Below, piece by piece: positions 1 to 8,680 of a stretch of 20,451 bases of DNA; position 1 is the stretch's first letter; each line of letters begins with the position of its first letter. The translations under genes were made by a program, and so were the position numbers. Under the pieces are notes generated by a model. It searched no databases and was not told where the DNA came from. It was given only the letters and a program-made list of their open reading frames with translations. Location of the stretch: positions 1 to 20,451 of the forward strand of contig JAUWLI010000016.1 in NCBI GenBank assembly GCA_030613765.1. Direction: 5' to 3'. Origin of the DNA: Phycisphaerae bacterium (GTDB lineage: Bacteria > Planctomycetota > Phycisphaerae > Sedimentisphaerales > SG8-4).

Positions 1-2874
1 TCTGTCCTAGACGGTCTTACAATTACGAAAGGTTATCACAACTCAGGTGGAGGCATCTACATCCATGAGGGAAGCAATCCTGTCATAACCAACTGTATAA
101 TCATCGCCAACTCAGCCGTTATTCACGGTGGTGGAATTTACTGTGATGATTCTTCGCCTCTTATCTCTGACTGTGCAATAAAAGGAAATTCGTCAGATTC
201 AGGAGGTGGAGGGATTTATGGATGCAATGGTAACATCAATAGGTGTATAATCAGTGGCAACTCGGCTGAGGGAGGAGGAGGTGGCGCTGGTGCTTGTGGA
301 GCTTCTTTCAGCAATTGTCTCATAAGTGGGAATTGGGCGAGACGGGGGATTGGTGGAGCACTGTGGGGTTGCTTCGGTCCGATCACTAACTGTACGATTG
401 TTGGCAATTTTAGTCACGATGGTCGAGGTGTTCTCTGGCACTGCACTCGTATCATCGTAAATTGCATTATCTGGGACAATCGTTCACCTGATTGGATCTT
501 GTATGATTCTTCCTCACCGCGGTACAGTTGTACACAGGATGGTAGTGGAGAAACCGGAAGCTTTAGCACTGATCCATGTTTTGTACTCCCAGGGTACTGG
601 GATACCAACGGTACGATCGATGATGCTAATGATGATTTCTGGGTTGAAGGCGATTATCATTTAAAGTCAAGCTCATCATGTGTTGATGCTGGCAATTATG
701 CCTGGACGAGGGTGCCGTGCAGTGATCTGGATGGAGGAATACGACTGGTCGGATCCCAAATAGATATGGGCTGTTATGAAACTAATAGTTCGCCGGACTT
801 TGATGGTGATTGGATAGAGGATGCCTGTGAGCCGGCCTATGCCATGGATCCAGATAGAGACGATGATGGAATCCCTGATGGGCTGGAAATTCTACGCAGT
901 ACTGACCCGAATGTCTATGACCCATTGGGTCAATTGAGCATACCTACTGATATTAACACTATCCAAGATGCGCTGTTTGTCGCACGTTCAGGCGAAGTAA
1001 TCATGCTAAGCGAAGGTACTTATTGCGAGAATTTGTATAATTGTGGTCGCAATATCATTCTTACAAGTACTAATCCTAATGAACCTAATGTCGTAGCAAG
1101 GACTATATTAAGTGGCGATACGGATGCAAATTCTCAAACGGCTAACGGTTGTGTCATAGCATTCAGCAGCAAGGAAAATGCAAGTTGCCAGATACGTGGT
1201 TTGACAATCACTGGCGGACATGCTGAAAGTGGCGGTGGTATTAATGGGTTTGGCACATCTGCCACTATAATTAACTGTAATATCAATGGTAATATAGCTC
1301 GGGGTACAGGTGGTGGGTTATACTGGTGCAATGGTTACATCAGTAACTGTCTCATTTCTGACAACGTAGCAGGAACAACAGGTGGGGGGGTGGCAAGTTG
1401 CCACGGTCAAATCATAAACTGTTTGATCAAGAATAACGCAGCTAACCATGGGGGTGGCATTAGCAGCTGTACCGGCTCTATCAGTTACTGTTCTGTTACG
1501 GAAAACTGGGCAATCAGATTAGGTGGTGGCATAGATTGTGTATCTTTTCAAGCACCGACAATCACCAATTGTACTATAAGTGGGAATGAAGCCGGAAGCG
1601 ATGGTGCTGGTATCTGTTGCTGGTTCAGCAGTCCCGTAGTAAGTAATTGCACCGTAGTTGGAAACCGTGCACAAAATTGTGGAGGTGCTATAACCAGCTT
1701 TTTTGACTCCTGGCCAACAATCACTAACTGCATCATCTGGGATAACACTGCTTCATTGGGACCTCAGATTGCTTTAATTTACGGTTCTAAACTCACAATG
1801 GCATACAGTGATGTTCAAGGCAACCGAGCAGTAGCGTATGTGGAACCCGACTGTACTCTGGAATGGGGGGTGGACAATTTCGATTCTGATCCGTGTTTTG
1901 TGGATATGGGGTATTGGGACTCAAATGGAACGCCGGTCGATGTAAATGATGACATCTGGTTTGAAGGAGATTATCATCTGCTTTCAAATTCTCCCTGCAT
2001 TAACTCCGGGGACCCAAATTATGTATTAGGGACCGAAGATATGGATATCGATGGCCACGCTCGAGTTGTCGGCCCTCGTGTGGATATGGGGTCTGATGAG
2101 TTTTATTACGTTGGTGACTTCGATCTTAACGGATTTATAAACATGCTGGATTTTACAATTCTTGCATCTACTTGGTTGGCTAAACCTGGAGATATAGAAT
2201 GGAATGCCGCTTGTGACATTAGTGTCCCTCCTGACGATTTCATCAATATACTTGATGTTACTATTGTTATCGAGAATTGGCTTAAAAACCTATACACACC
2301 ACAACTGCCGGGCCAGGCGAGTAATCCAAGTCCAACTGACAGCGCAACCGATGTTAACTTAGTAACTGTTCTAATTTGGACAGCTGGCTCTTATGCGACA
2401 TGGCACGATGTGTACATCGGAACCAGTATCACTCCCCAATTTGTATCCAACCAAATAGCTACGACATTCGATCCCGGTACAATGGCTTTGGGCACCAAGT
2501 ACTACTGGCGTATCGATGAGGTTAATCCCTGGGGGGCAACCACCGGTACCCTCTGGAGCTTCACGACTGGTTCGCTACCTGATCAGGCGAGTAATCAGAG
2601 TCCAACGGATTATGCATTAGGTGTCGATTTAGATGCTGATTTGAGCTGGACGTCTGGTCCATCCACCGAATCGCACGATATTTACTTTGGGACCAGCAAT
2701 CCTCCGCCTTTTATAGGCAACCAGACCACTACAACATTCGATCCCGGGACAATGTCTCCAAGTACGGCGTACTATTGGCGCATCGATGAAGTCAATAAGT
2801 GGGGCACAACCACGGGTGCGCTCTGGAACTTCACGACTATGTCGACCCCGCCACCACCGCCGCCTCCTCTCTGA
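1..2874 (+). CDS. Secreted right-handed beta-helix protein with dockerin-like and FN3-like C-terminus (5' end cut off)
   Basis: The frame is open from base 1 to the TGA at 2872-2874 (957 residues), so the start and any signal peptide lie outside the window. Residues 1-195 and about 310-640 are Gly/Asn/Cys-rich beta-helix coils of the form GGGIY...ITNCTISGN. Each block ends in the same module (DPCF..GYWD.NGT..D.NDD.W.EGDYHL, then an S.C...G stretch, then VGP/SxxDMG), which resembles the choice-of-anchor Q type. Between them (about 265-307) is an acidic stretch, DPDRDDDGIPDG, like thrombospondin type-3/EF-hand calcium sites. Residues about 706-765 carry two dockerin-like half repeats (DFDLNGFINMLDFTILASTWL and D.....DDFINILDVTIVIENWL). 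Two 90-residue FN3-like repeats (270-bp period, starting at 2311 and 2581) follow, then a proline run and the stop. It is probably an extracellular, calcium-stabilised adhesin or polysaccharide-binding protein. The substrate is unknown and no catalytic motif was recognised. Confidence 0.85.
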   Translation, partial: SVLDGLTITKGYHNSGGGIYIHEGSNPVITNCIIIANSAVIHGGGIYCDDSSPLISDCAIKGNSSDSGGGGIYGCNGNINRCIISGNSAEGGGGGAGACGASFSNCLISGNWARRGIGGALWGCFGPITNCTIVGNFSHDGRGVLWHCTRIIVNCIIWDNRSPDWILYDSSSPRYSCTQDGSGETGSFSTDPCFVLPGYWDTNGTIDDANDDFWVEGDYHLKSSSSCVDAGNYAWTRVPCSDLDGGIRLVGSQIDMGCYETNSSPDFDGDWIEDACEPAYAMDPDRDDDGIPDGLEILRSTDPNVYDPLGQLSIPTDINTIQDALFVARSGEVIMLSEGTYCENLYNCGRNIILTSTNPNEPNVVARTILSGDTDANSQTANGCVIAFSSKENASCQIRGLTITGGHAESGGGINGFGTSATIINCNINGNIARGTGGGLYWCNGYISNCLISDNVAGTTGGGVASCHGQIINCLIKNNAANHGGGISSCTGSISYCSVTENWAIRLGGGIDCVSFQAPTITNCTISGNEAGSDGAGICCWFSSPVVSNCTVVGNRAQNCGGAITSFFDSWPTITNCIIWDNTASLGPQIALIYGSKLTMAYSDVQGNRAVAYVEPDCTLEWGVDNFDSDPCFVDMGYWDSNGTPVDVNDDIWFEGDYHLLSNSPCINSGDPNYVLGTEDMDIDGHARVVGPRVDMGSDEFYYVGDFDLNGFINMLDFTILASTWLAKPGDIEWNAACDISVPPDDFINILDVTIVIENWLKNLYTPQLPGQASNPSPTDSATDVNLVTVLIWTAGSYATWHDVYIGTSITPQFVSNQIATTFDPGTMALGTKYYWRIDEVNPWGATTGTLWSFTTGSLPDQASNQSPTDYALGVDLDADLSWTSGPSTESHDIYFGTSNPPPFIGNQTTTTFDPGTMSPSTAYYWRIDEVNKWGTTTGALWNFTTMSTPPPPPPPL

Positions 2875-2943
2875 GTGATTGCTTTCGTATCGGCAATTTA
2901 AATAATCATAGGTGTAAAGATGCTTAGACTCGTAATCCTCACA

Positions 2944-5900
2944 TTATCTAACCGGGTGAGCTGGTAACGGCGGTATCTCTTTTTCCTGTGTCTTCAATTC
3001 TTCAAGAATAACTTCGATGGCCTTATTTAATTGTTCATCAATACCGGCATATTCTTTAGCCGGGTCGTTATCAATGTAAACATCCGGTTCGACTCCGTAC
3101 CCTTCGATAATCCATTTTTTACCTTCCACGTCGTAGCGCGAAAATTCCGGTTTGCGCAAATAACCGCCATCCAGCAAGGGCAGGGTACCGCGAATTCCGA
3201 CAACACCGCCCCATGTTCGTTTACCGATAACTTTTCCGAGTTTATACTTCTTGAACTGATACGTAAACAAATCGCCGTCCGAAGCGGAAAATTCATCCGC
3301 CACACATACCATGGGCCCATAGATCATTCCGTATGGGTCCGGCTGCGGCGAGGTATTCCTGGCGAATTCGATCATCGCAATTTCACGCCGCAGCCGTTCG
3401 ATCAACATAGGCGAGACGTTCCCGCCGCCGTTTCCACGAACATCAATGATCAATGCCTTTTTGCGAATCTGGGGATAGAAATGCTTCACAAACTCGTTCA
3501 ATCCATAACGCCCCATATCAGGCACATGAATATACCCGACCTTTCCATCGGTTGCTTCACTTACTTTCTCAATATTAGTTTGTACCCACTCGTAATAATA
3601 CAACTTCTCTTCACTTCTTGTTGGCACTACTATTACATCCCGGCTGCCTTTCTTTACAGGTTTCGAGTTGAGTTTCAAGGTAACCTGTTTCCCCGCTTTA
3701 TTCAGTAGTAACTCGTAAATATTATCGACGTTGGTGGTAGATTTGCCATCTATAGCAAGAATATAATCGCCCTGGCTCGCATCGATTCCGATTTCGGTTA
3801 ATGGCGAACGTATTGCTTTGTCCCAGTTTTGCCCGCGCAATATCTTTTCAATCCTGTAATAACCCGATTTTCCATCGCGTACAATCTCAGCTCCAAGGAG
3901 ACCTGTTGTTATCCTTTTCGGTTTGGGATACTCTCCGCCGCCCACATAAGTATGGCCCACATTTAATTCGCCTATCATCTCACCGATGATATACGTCAAA
4001 TCGGCACGGTGATTCACATGAGCAACCAGAGGTCCATAGCGTTCACGCATAGCAATCCAGTCAACGCCGTGCATATTAGGAACATAGAAGAATTCCCGCA
4101 TCTGTCGCCAACATTCGTTGAAGATTTGCCTCCATTGCTCTTTCTTGTCAAGGCGGACTTCCATATCGGAAAGGTCCAATGTTTCTTTCATTTCGATTTT
4201 TGATTTTGGCAAATCGATAATGGCATATTTACCACCCGATACAGCCAGCATCTTCTTTTGGTCGGCTGATATCTCGTAGCCGCTGATCTGGCCAAGCTCG
4301 GTTTCCTTTCGTTCCTTAAGGTCATACATCCGCAACTGGGTTTCTTTGTCCTTACTCCCTCTTCGATTGTAATACAGGTTATCGCCAACCGAGCTTAAAT
4401 TATAGTAACTCGAAACTGCTATGGGCAGCACGGCAATGCGGTCCTTGATGCCGTCGATGTCAACTTTAATGTTTTGTTTTTTCTTTTTCTTTTCTGTCTC
4501 TTTGTCTTTCTCTTTCTTTGAATCTTCGTTCGGATCAGGCTTTTCAGCATCCTGCTTTTTGGCTTTCTCTTTTTTCTTCACCTCTACTTCGTCACTTCGA
4601 GGTTTGAATGGAGAATCGGTGCTCTTTGCCAGCGTGACCAGGTAGATTCGAGACATGTCCTGGTAGGCATGGTTCCATTCGGTCCTGCTGTAAATCGGAT
4701 TGAAATCCCTGTCGGAAGTAAAGAAGACAAATTTACCGTCCGAACTGAACACCGGATTGGATGCCGAATACCACCCATCGGTCAGCTCATAAGATTTCTT
4801 CTCCTTGAGCGAATACAGATAAATCTTGTCCATCGCTCCCCCTTCCGACTTGACATAAACAATCCACCTGCTGTCGGGAGACCATGAATAGCGACTGAAC
4901 TCCCATTTTTCGGATTGATCAACTTCGGTGATTTTGCTGCTCTTGATACTTACAAATCGCAGACGTAATCGTTTGTCTGCCCACAGAATCTTCTTACTGT
5001 CCGGCGACCACTCGATACTGTATTTGTAGGTTTCAGCATTTCTTGTTATCTGCTTTGCCCGCCCGCTGCCGTCCTGAGGCATGATATAGATTTCATCTTC
5101 ACCGGAGGCGTCAGATATGTAAGCAATCCATCTGCCATCCGGCGACCATTGAGAATTTCGTTCGTGAATTCCCGGCGAATTAGTTAGATTTCGGATAGCA
5201 CCGTATTTGGCTGGAACTGTAAATACGTCCCCTCTGGCGCCAAACAAGGCACGCTTGCCGTCCGGGCCAATTTCATAGTTGGTCACATTGTCGGCAACAC
5301 TGACAATGCCGCTTCTGCCGCCACTCAAATCCTCTTGAATATAAATAACCACCTTCTCGTATTTTTCACTCTCGATATCAAAGCGGTAAATATAGCCTCC
5401 GTTTTCAAATACGATTGCTCTTTTACCAAGCGATGGAAATTTGATATCAAAATCTGTGAAATTAGTTAATTTCCTGGTTTTCTTTGTATTGACATCATAA
5501 ACGTAAAGGTTCATGCGTTTATTTTTATCACGGTCGGAGAGGAAAAATATTTTATCTCCGCTCCACATAGGGATAATGTCCTGAGCGTCATTATTGGTAA
5601 TATTCTTAATTCTCTTCGTATCGAAATCATAAATCCAGATGTCATCGGCCATACCGCCGCGATAGCGTTTCCATGTGCGGAATTCACGAAATATCCGGTT
5701 ATAAGCTAACTTCTTATCATCCGGCGAGAAGGAGCAAAAGCCGCCGCGAGGAAGGCCCAGTTCTTCAGCAAGGCCCCCTGATTTGGAAACGGCATAGAGC
5801 TGTCCATTAAACGAATTAAATGAACGCATTCGTGAGCGGAATATGATATATTTACCGTCTTTTTTCCAGGCCATCACAATGTTATTGGGACCCATTCGAT

Positions 5901-6243
5901 CGGACACATCATCGCGTTCAAGTGTTGCTGTGTAGGTCAGGCGGCCAGGTACACCACCACCGGCCGGCATCAGATAGACTTCCGTATTGCCATCATATTG
6001 ACCTGTGAAAGCCAGATATTCGCCGTCGGGAGAAAAACGAGCAAACATTTCGAAGCCTTCGTGGTTCGTTAGCTTACGGGCCACTCCCCCGGTTGACCGA
6101 ACACTATAGAGGTCTCCCGCGTAAGTAAAGACAATCTGGTCCTCATGAATTGTTGGAAACCGCAATAGCCTCGCTTCATCTTGGGAAAATGCAGTATTTA
6201 CGATTAAAACAGCGAAAACACATAAAACAAATAAGCGATTCAT
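2944..6243 (-). CDS. Exported tricorn-type S41 serine protease
   Basis: This 1099-residue protein matches tricorn protease in length and domain order. Residues 1-20 form a signal peptide (MNRLFVLCVFAVLIVNTAFS). Two beta-propellers of WSPDG/FSPDGK-type blades follow (about 22-310 and 320-545). Next come a helical C1 domain (about 697-770), a PDZ domain (about 790-875, with GDYILAIDGKS) and the C2 protease domain. Aligned to tricorn, the catalytic residues are present: His764 (VGHTYV), nucleophile Ser988 followed by Asp989 (EFSASDGD), and Glu1047 (IEGYGVEPD). The spacings 764-988-1047 are close to 746-965-1023 in the archaeal enzyme. A Lys/Glu-rich charged insert lies at about 548-595, between propeller 2 and the C1 domain. 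It likely degrades peptides in the periplasm. The start is chosen for its strong GAGGAG ribosome site and the signal peptide. It is convergent with the beta-helix gene. Confidence 0.92.
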   Translation of the reverse strand: MNRLFVLCVFAVLIVNTAFSQDEARLLRFPTIHEDQIVFTYAGDLYSVRSTGGVARKLTNHEGFEMFARFSPDGEYLAFTGQYDGNTEVYLMPAGGGVPGRLTYTATLERDDVSDRMGPNNIVMAWKKDGKYIIFRSRMRSFNSFNGQLYAVSKSGGLAEELGLPRGGFCSFSPDDKKLAYNRIFREFRTWKRYRGGMADDIWIYDFDTKRIKNITNNDAQDIIPMWSGDKIFFLSDRDKNKRMNLYVYDVNTKKTRKLTNFTDFDIKFPSLGKRAIVFENGGYIYRFDIESEKYEKVVIYIQEDLSGGRSGIVSVADNVTNYEIGPDGKRALFGARGDVFTVPAKYGAIRNLTNSPGIHERNSQWSPDGRWIAYISDASGEDEIYIMPQDGSGRAKQITRNAETYKYSIEWSPDSKKILWADKRLRLRFVSIKSSKITEVDQSEKWEFSRYSWSPDSRWIVYVKSEGGAMDKIYLYSLKEKKSYELTDGWYSASNPVFSSDGKFVFFTSDRDFNPIYSRTEWNHAYQDMSRIYLVTLAKSTDSPFKPRSDEVEVKKKEKAKKQDAEKPDPNEDSKKEKDKETEKKKKKQNIKVDIDGIKDRIAVLPIAVSSYYNLSSVGDNLYYNRRGSKDKETQLRMYDLKERKETELGQISGYEISADQKKMLAVSGGKYAIIDLPKSKIEMKETLDLSDMEVRLDKKEQWRQIFNECWRQMREFFYVPNMHGVDWIAMRERYGPLVAHVNHRADLTYIIGEMIGELNVGHTYVGGGEYPKPKRITTGLLGAEIVRDGKSGYYRIEKILRGQNWDKAIRSPLTEIGIDASQGDYILAIDGKSTTNVDNIYELLLNKAGKQVTLKLNSKPVKKGSRDVIVVPTRSEEKLYYYEWVQTNIEKVSEATDGKVGYIHVPDMGRYGLNEFVKHFYPQIRKKALIIDVRGNGGGNVSPMLIERLRREIAMIEFARNTSPQPDPYGMIYGPMVCVADEFSASDGDLFTYQFKKYKLGKVIGKRTWGGVVGIRGTLPLLDGGYLRKPEFSRYDVEGKKWIIEGYGVEPDVYIDNDPAKEYAGIDEQLNKAIEVILEELKTQEKEIPPLPAHPVR

Positions 6244-6302
6244 TTCAACTCCTCTTTCATGTAAAAGAATCTTTTGGTCCGATACTTCTCATCTAAATCC
6301 AT
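6240..6302 (-). CDS. Possible 20-residue upstream ORF overlapping the tricorn start
   Basis: An ATG at 6302 opens a 20-codon frame (MDLDEKYRTKRFFYMKEELK) ending in a TGA that overlaps the tricorn ATG (ATGA). It follows directly on the 46-bp tandem repeat and has no clear ribosome site of its own. It could be a leader peptide, the tail of a decayed gene, or chance. The frame stays open upstream to about 6336 without another ATG. Confidence 0.25.
   Translation of the reverse strand: MDLDEKYRTKRFFYMKEELK
6249..6254 (-). promoter_or_regulatory. Ribosome binding site of the tricorn-like gene
   Basis: GAGGAG lies five bases before the ATG at 6243 on the minus strand. This is a near-perfect Shine-Dalgarno sequence and fixes the start. 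It sits inside the last codons of a short upstream ORF whose TGA overlaps the ATG as ATGA, an arrangement that permits translational coupling. Confidence 0.8.
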
Positions 6303-6303
6303 A

Positions 6304-6395
6304 CACACCGCATGGGAACACGTGAAACCCTTCCCATTTATATTAGTCGTACACTACATAAGGATACTTGAAGCCCTTTCCATTTATATTAGCCG
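6304..6395 (-). repeat. Degenerate 46-bp tandem repeat, two copies
   Basis: On the minus strand, copy 1 spans 6395-6350 and copy 2 spans 6349-6304. Aligned without gaps they match at 35 of 46 positions, and ten of the eleven differences are transitions. Both begin CGRCTAATATAAATGGRAAG. Each copy can be read as a peptide starting NINGKGF, with the differences in that part silent, but the period is not a multiple of three, so the two copies lie in different frames. Confidence 0.7.
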
Positions 6396-6538
6396 GAATG
6401 TCCTATATAGACGATTCAATAACCCTGTTAAGACCTCCAATCCCATTATGCTACTAAATCTATGTCGATTTTTCAACTGGTATTGGCCAATGTACGATAA
6501 AAAGCATGGTGGGGAATCTCTATCGGACGCAGGAAAAT

Positions 6539-6560
6539 TGCTGATTTCGTGCCATCAGCA
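6539..6560. repeat. Inverted repeat TGCTGAT/ATCAGCA
   Basis: Perfect 7-bp arms surround an 8-base loop (6546-6553). It is in the intergenic region about 180 bases before the secretion ATPase gene, with an AT-rich stretch starting about 20 bases downstream. It could be an operator or the stem of an untranslated-leader hairpin. Confidence 0.35.
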
Positions 6561-6624
6561 TATTTGGTGAGAATGGAATTATTTTTTATATTTTATTTGA
6601 AGGTTTCGATCTGAGGGCCGGGTG

Positions 6625-6645
6625 TTCCTTTAATAATTTAAGGAA
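6625..6645. promoter_or_regulatory. Near-perfect palindrome upstream of the secretion ATPase operon
   Basis: TTCCTTTAAT and ATTTAAGGAA form 10-base arms around a single central base, with one mismatched pair. It lies about 100 bases upstream of the ATPase start and is a candidate repressor or activator site. No matching regulator gene is in the window. Confidence 0.3.
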
Positions 6646-6742
6646 ACAAAACAAATGCGGCCTGAGTTATTATCGGTGGAAACATAATTGTCCAGCTATA
6701 CGCTGAAAGTGTGAATGTTATTTTGTAGGTATTGACGGAATT

Positions 6743-8635
6743 ATGAAACGGTTTTTGGGATTTAGACAAAATAAGGCTCACCCTGTAGAGAATCACAGTA
6801 ACAGTTCTTCAGACAACAATCCTACTGAGGACATCTGTGGTCTCTCAAACCTATATAGCCCACAAGAGCACACTCCTGCCCATGTCCGCGATGTCGCTGA
6901 TGTCCTTTGCGAGATGGGAAAAATTACCGCAGACCAGCTCTCTGGAGTAAGACAACTGCATGCGGAAAAAAAAGGCTCTGATATTGCTCAAATAATACGG
7001 GAATTGAAATTAGCTGATGAGCTGCTGATTTCAATGGCCAAAGCGGGCTTGTATGGATTCAAATTTCGCCGCATTAAATCGCAGGAGGTAGACAGGAACG
7101 CATTTGATAAACTTGAGCTTAATTACATAAAAAGCAATCACATTATGCCCGTTGCGATACAGGGCAATACTCTGTTGGTTGCGACAAGTGAGCCCGCCGA
7201 CCTCTTTGTCATTGAAGATGTTAAAAGGCAGACTCAGATGAACGTTGAGGTCCTCGTTTGTCCGGATGAAGATATAAAAATAGTCTGCGGGACCTTCGAG
7301 AAAGAAAACATTGATTACGGACTTGATGATGCCATCAGTGACATGTCCGACGTCGAGGTTGTCAAGGAAAAGAAAGATGACCTTGAAGACCTCGAAAAAA
7401 TGGCGGGTCAGTCGCCTGTTATTAAATTCGTAAATTACCTTATTAGCAATGCGATACGAGAAGGGGCCAGTGACATTCATATTGAGGCCAAAGAAAAGTT
7501 TACGAAGGTAAGATACCGCATAGACGGCGTACTTTTTGACACAACGCGGTCGACGTTGAAAATGCATCCTGCGATTATTTCGAGAATTAAGATTATGTCC
7601 AATCTCGATATATCAGAAAGACGCCTGCCTCAGGACGGCAAAATCAAGGTTACCGTTGGCGGCAGGGGAGTTGACCTGCGTATCTCGGTGCTGCCGACAA
7701 ATCATGGTGAAAAAGTGGTTATCCGTGTCCTGGACAGTCAAACGATTATGAGGAATCTCGAGCAGTTGGGTATGGAGCCTGATGTCTGCGAGGTCTTTAA
7801 GCAGCAAATTATCCTGCCTCACGGGATTCTGCTTGTTACAGGTCCTACCGGTTCCGGCAAGAGCACGACCCTGTATTCGTCTCTGTGTCAGATGGATGGT
7901 GACAAGTTAAACATATCGACTGTTGAGGACCCGGTTGAATATGAGCTTGATTTCTGCAATCAGGTCCAGATCAATGAGAGGATTGGTCTTGACTTCGGCA
8001 CGTCGCTGAGGAGTTTACTGCGTCAGGACCCTGATGTGATGATGATTGGTGAGATTCGGGACAACGAGACGGCCCGTATCGCCGTTCAGGCTGCTTTGAC
8101 AGGCCATTTGGTCCTGTCGACACTGCACACGAATGATGCGGCCAGCAGCGTCACCAGATTGGTTAATATCGGTATCGATGAGTATTTGATAGCTGCATCA
8201 TTGAATGCGGTCCTTGCTCAGCGACTGGTCAGGAAGATTTGCCCGAAGTGCAAAACCGTATACAAAGCTCCGGAAAATATCCGCAGACACATAGCTAATT
8301 CGGGAATCAATGCCAAACAGCTTTTTACAGGCAGCGGCTGTGACGATTGCCGGGGTTCCGGCTATGTGGGCAGAATGGGTATCTACGAATTGTTGGTTAT
8401 TGATGACAAGTTCAGGGACATGATTAACAAAGACTCTTCGGTCAGTAATATGCGCAGTATTTTTCGCCGGAGCGGTCAGCCGTGTTTGTTTGATGACGGC
8501 GTGAAAAAGGTCGAGCAGGGCTTGACCACAATAGAAGAAATACTACGCGTAACCGAGGTATGTAATGAAACTTCCGAGTCGGTCTCAGACAATAGCTTAA
8601 AACCAGTTCAGTGTAAGAAAAACGAGAGCGAATAG
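6743..8635 (+). CDS. GspE/PilB-family secretion or pilus assembly ATPase
   Basis: This 630-residue cytoplasmic ATPase belongs to the type II secretion / type IV pilus family and would power assembly at an inner-membrane platform. Residues about 45-200 form an MshEN-type N-terminal domain whose c-di-GMP-binding motif looks degenerate. The core has Walker A GPTGSGKST (367-375), the Asp-box region (STVEDPVEYEL), Walker B-like MMIGEIRD (433-440) and the His-box (LVLSTLHTND). A zinc tetracysteine follows (CPKC at 500-503, CDDC at 533-536), then GYVGRMGIYELL. About 25 polar residues extend past the usual end. No gspD, gspF, pilC or pilin gene is adjacent; the next three genes on the strand are chaperone-like and separated by small gaps. 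GspE versus PilB cannot be decided from sequence alone. Confidence 0.93.
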   Translation: MKRFLGFRQNKAHPVENHSNSSSDNNPTEDICGLSNLYSPQEHTPAHVRDVADVLCEMGKITADQLSGVRQLHAEKKGSDIAQIIRELKLADELLISMAKAGLYGFKFRRIKSQEVDRNAFDKLELNYIKSNHIMPVAIQGNTLLVATSEPADLFVIEDVKRQTQMNVEVLVCPDEDIKIVCGTFEKENIDYGLDDAISDMSDVEVVKEKKDDLEDLEKMAGQSPVIKFVNYLISNAIREGASDIHIEAKEKFTKVRYRIDGVLFDTTRSTLKMHPAIISRIKIMSNLDISERRLPQDGKIKVTVGGRGVDLRISVLPTNHGEKVVIRVLDSQTIMRNLEQLGMEPDVCEVFKQQIILPHGILLVTGPTGSGKSTTLYSSLCQMDGDKLNISTVEDPVEYELDFCNQVQINERIGLDFGTSLRSLLRQDPDVMMIGEIRDNETARIAVQAALTGHLVLSTLHTNDAASSVTRLVNIGIDEYLIAASLNAVLAQRLVRKICPKCKTVYKAPENIRRHIANSGINAKQLFTGSGCDDCRGSGYVGRMGIYELLVIDDKFRDMINKDSSVSNMRSIFRRSGQPCLFDDGVKKVEQGLTTIEEILRVTEVCNETSESVSDNSLKPVQCKKNESE

Positions 8636-8680
8636 GTTAATTATCTGACGTTACATAATAGTAGACTTAGATTTGAGATT

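Larger units (their letters stand above)
6244..6742. other. Intergenic region between divergent genes
   Basis: This 499-base region separates the divergent tricorn-like gene and secretion ATPase gene, so it should hold promoters for both. It contains the short upstream ORF and 46-bp repeat next to the tricorn gene, a TGCTGAT/ATCAGCA inverted repeat (6539-6560), and an AT-rich near-palindrome (6625-6645). No confident sigma-70 promoter was found. A TTG-initiated 98-codon frame (6274-6570, +) is not convincing as a gene. Confidence 0.6.

Noticed and set aside
3031..3708. 225-codon plus-strand frame
   Set aside because: It lies antisense inside the tricorn-like gene, whose catalytic and PDZ domains are clearly encoded there. 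The translated product shows no recognisable domain.
6274..6570. 98-codon plus-strand frame between divergent genes
   Set aside because: It needs a TTG start, has no ribosome site, spans the 46-bp repeat, and its product has no coherent domain pattern.
7031..7567. 178-codon minus-strand frame
   Set aside because: It is antisense to the N-terminal domain and core of the GspE/PilB ATPase, which is unambiguous.
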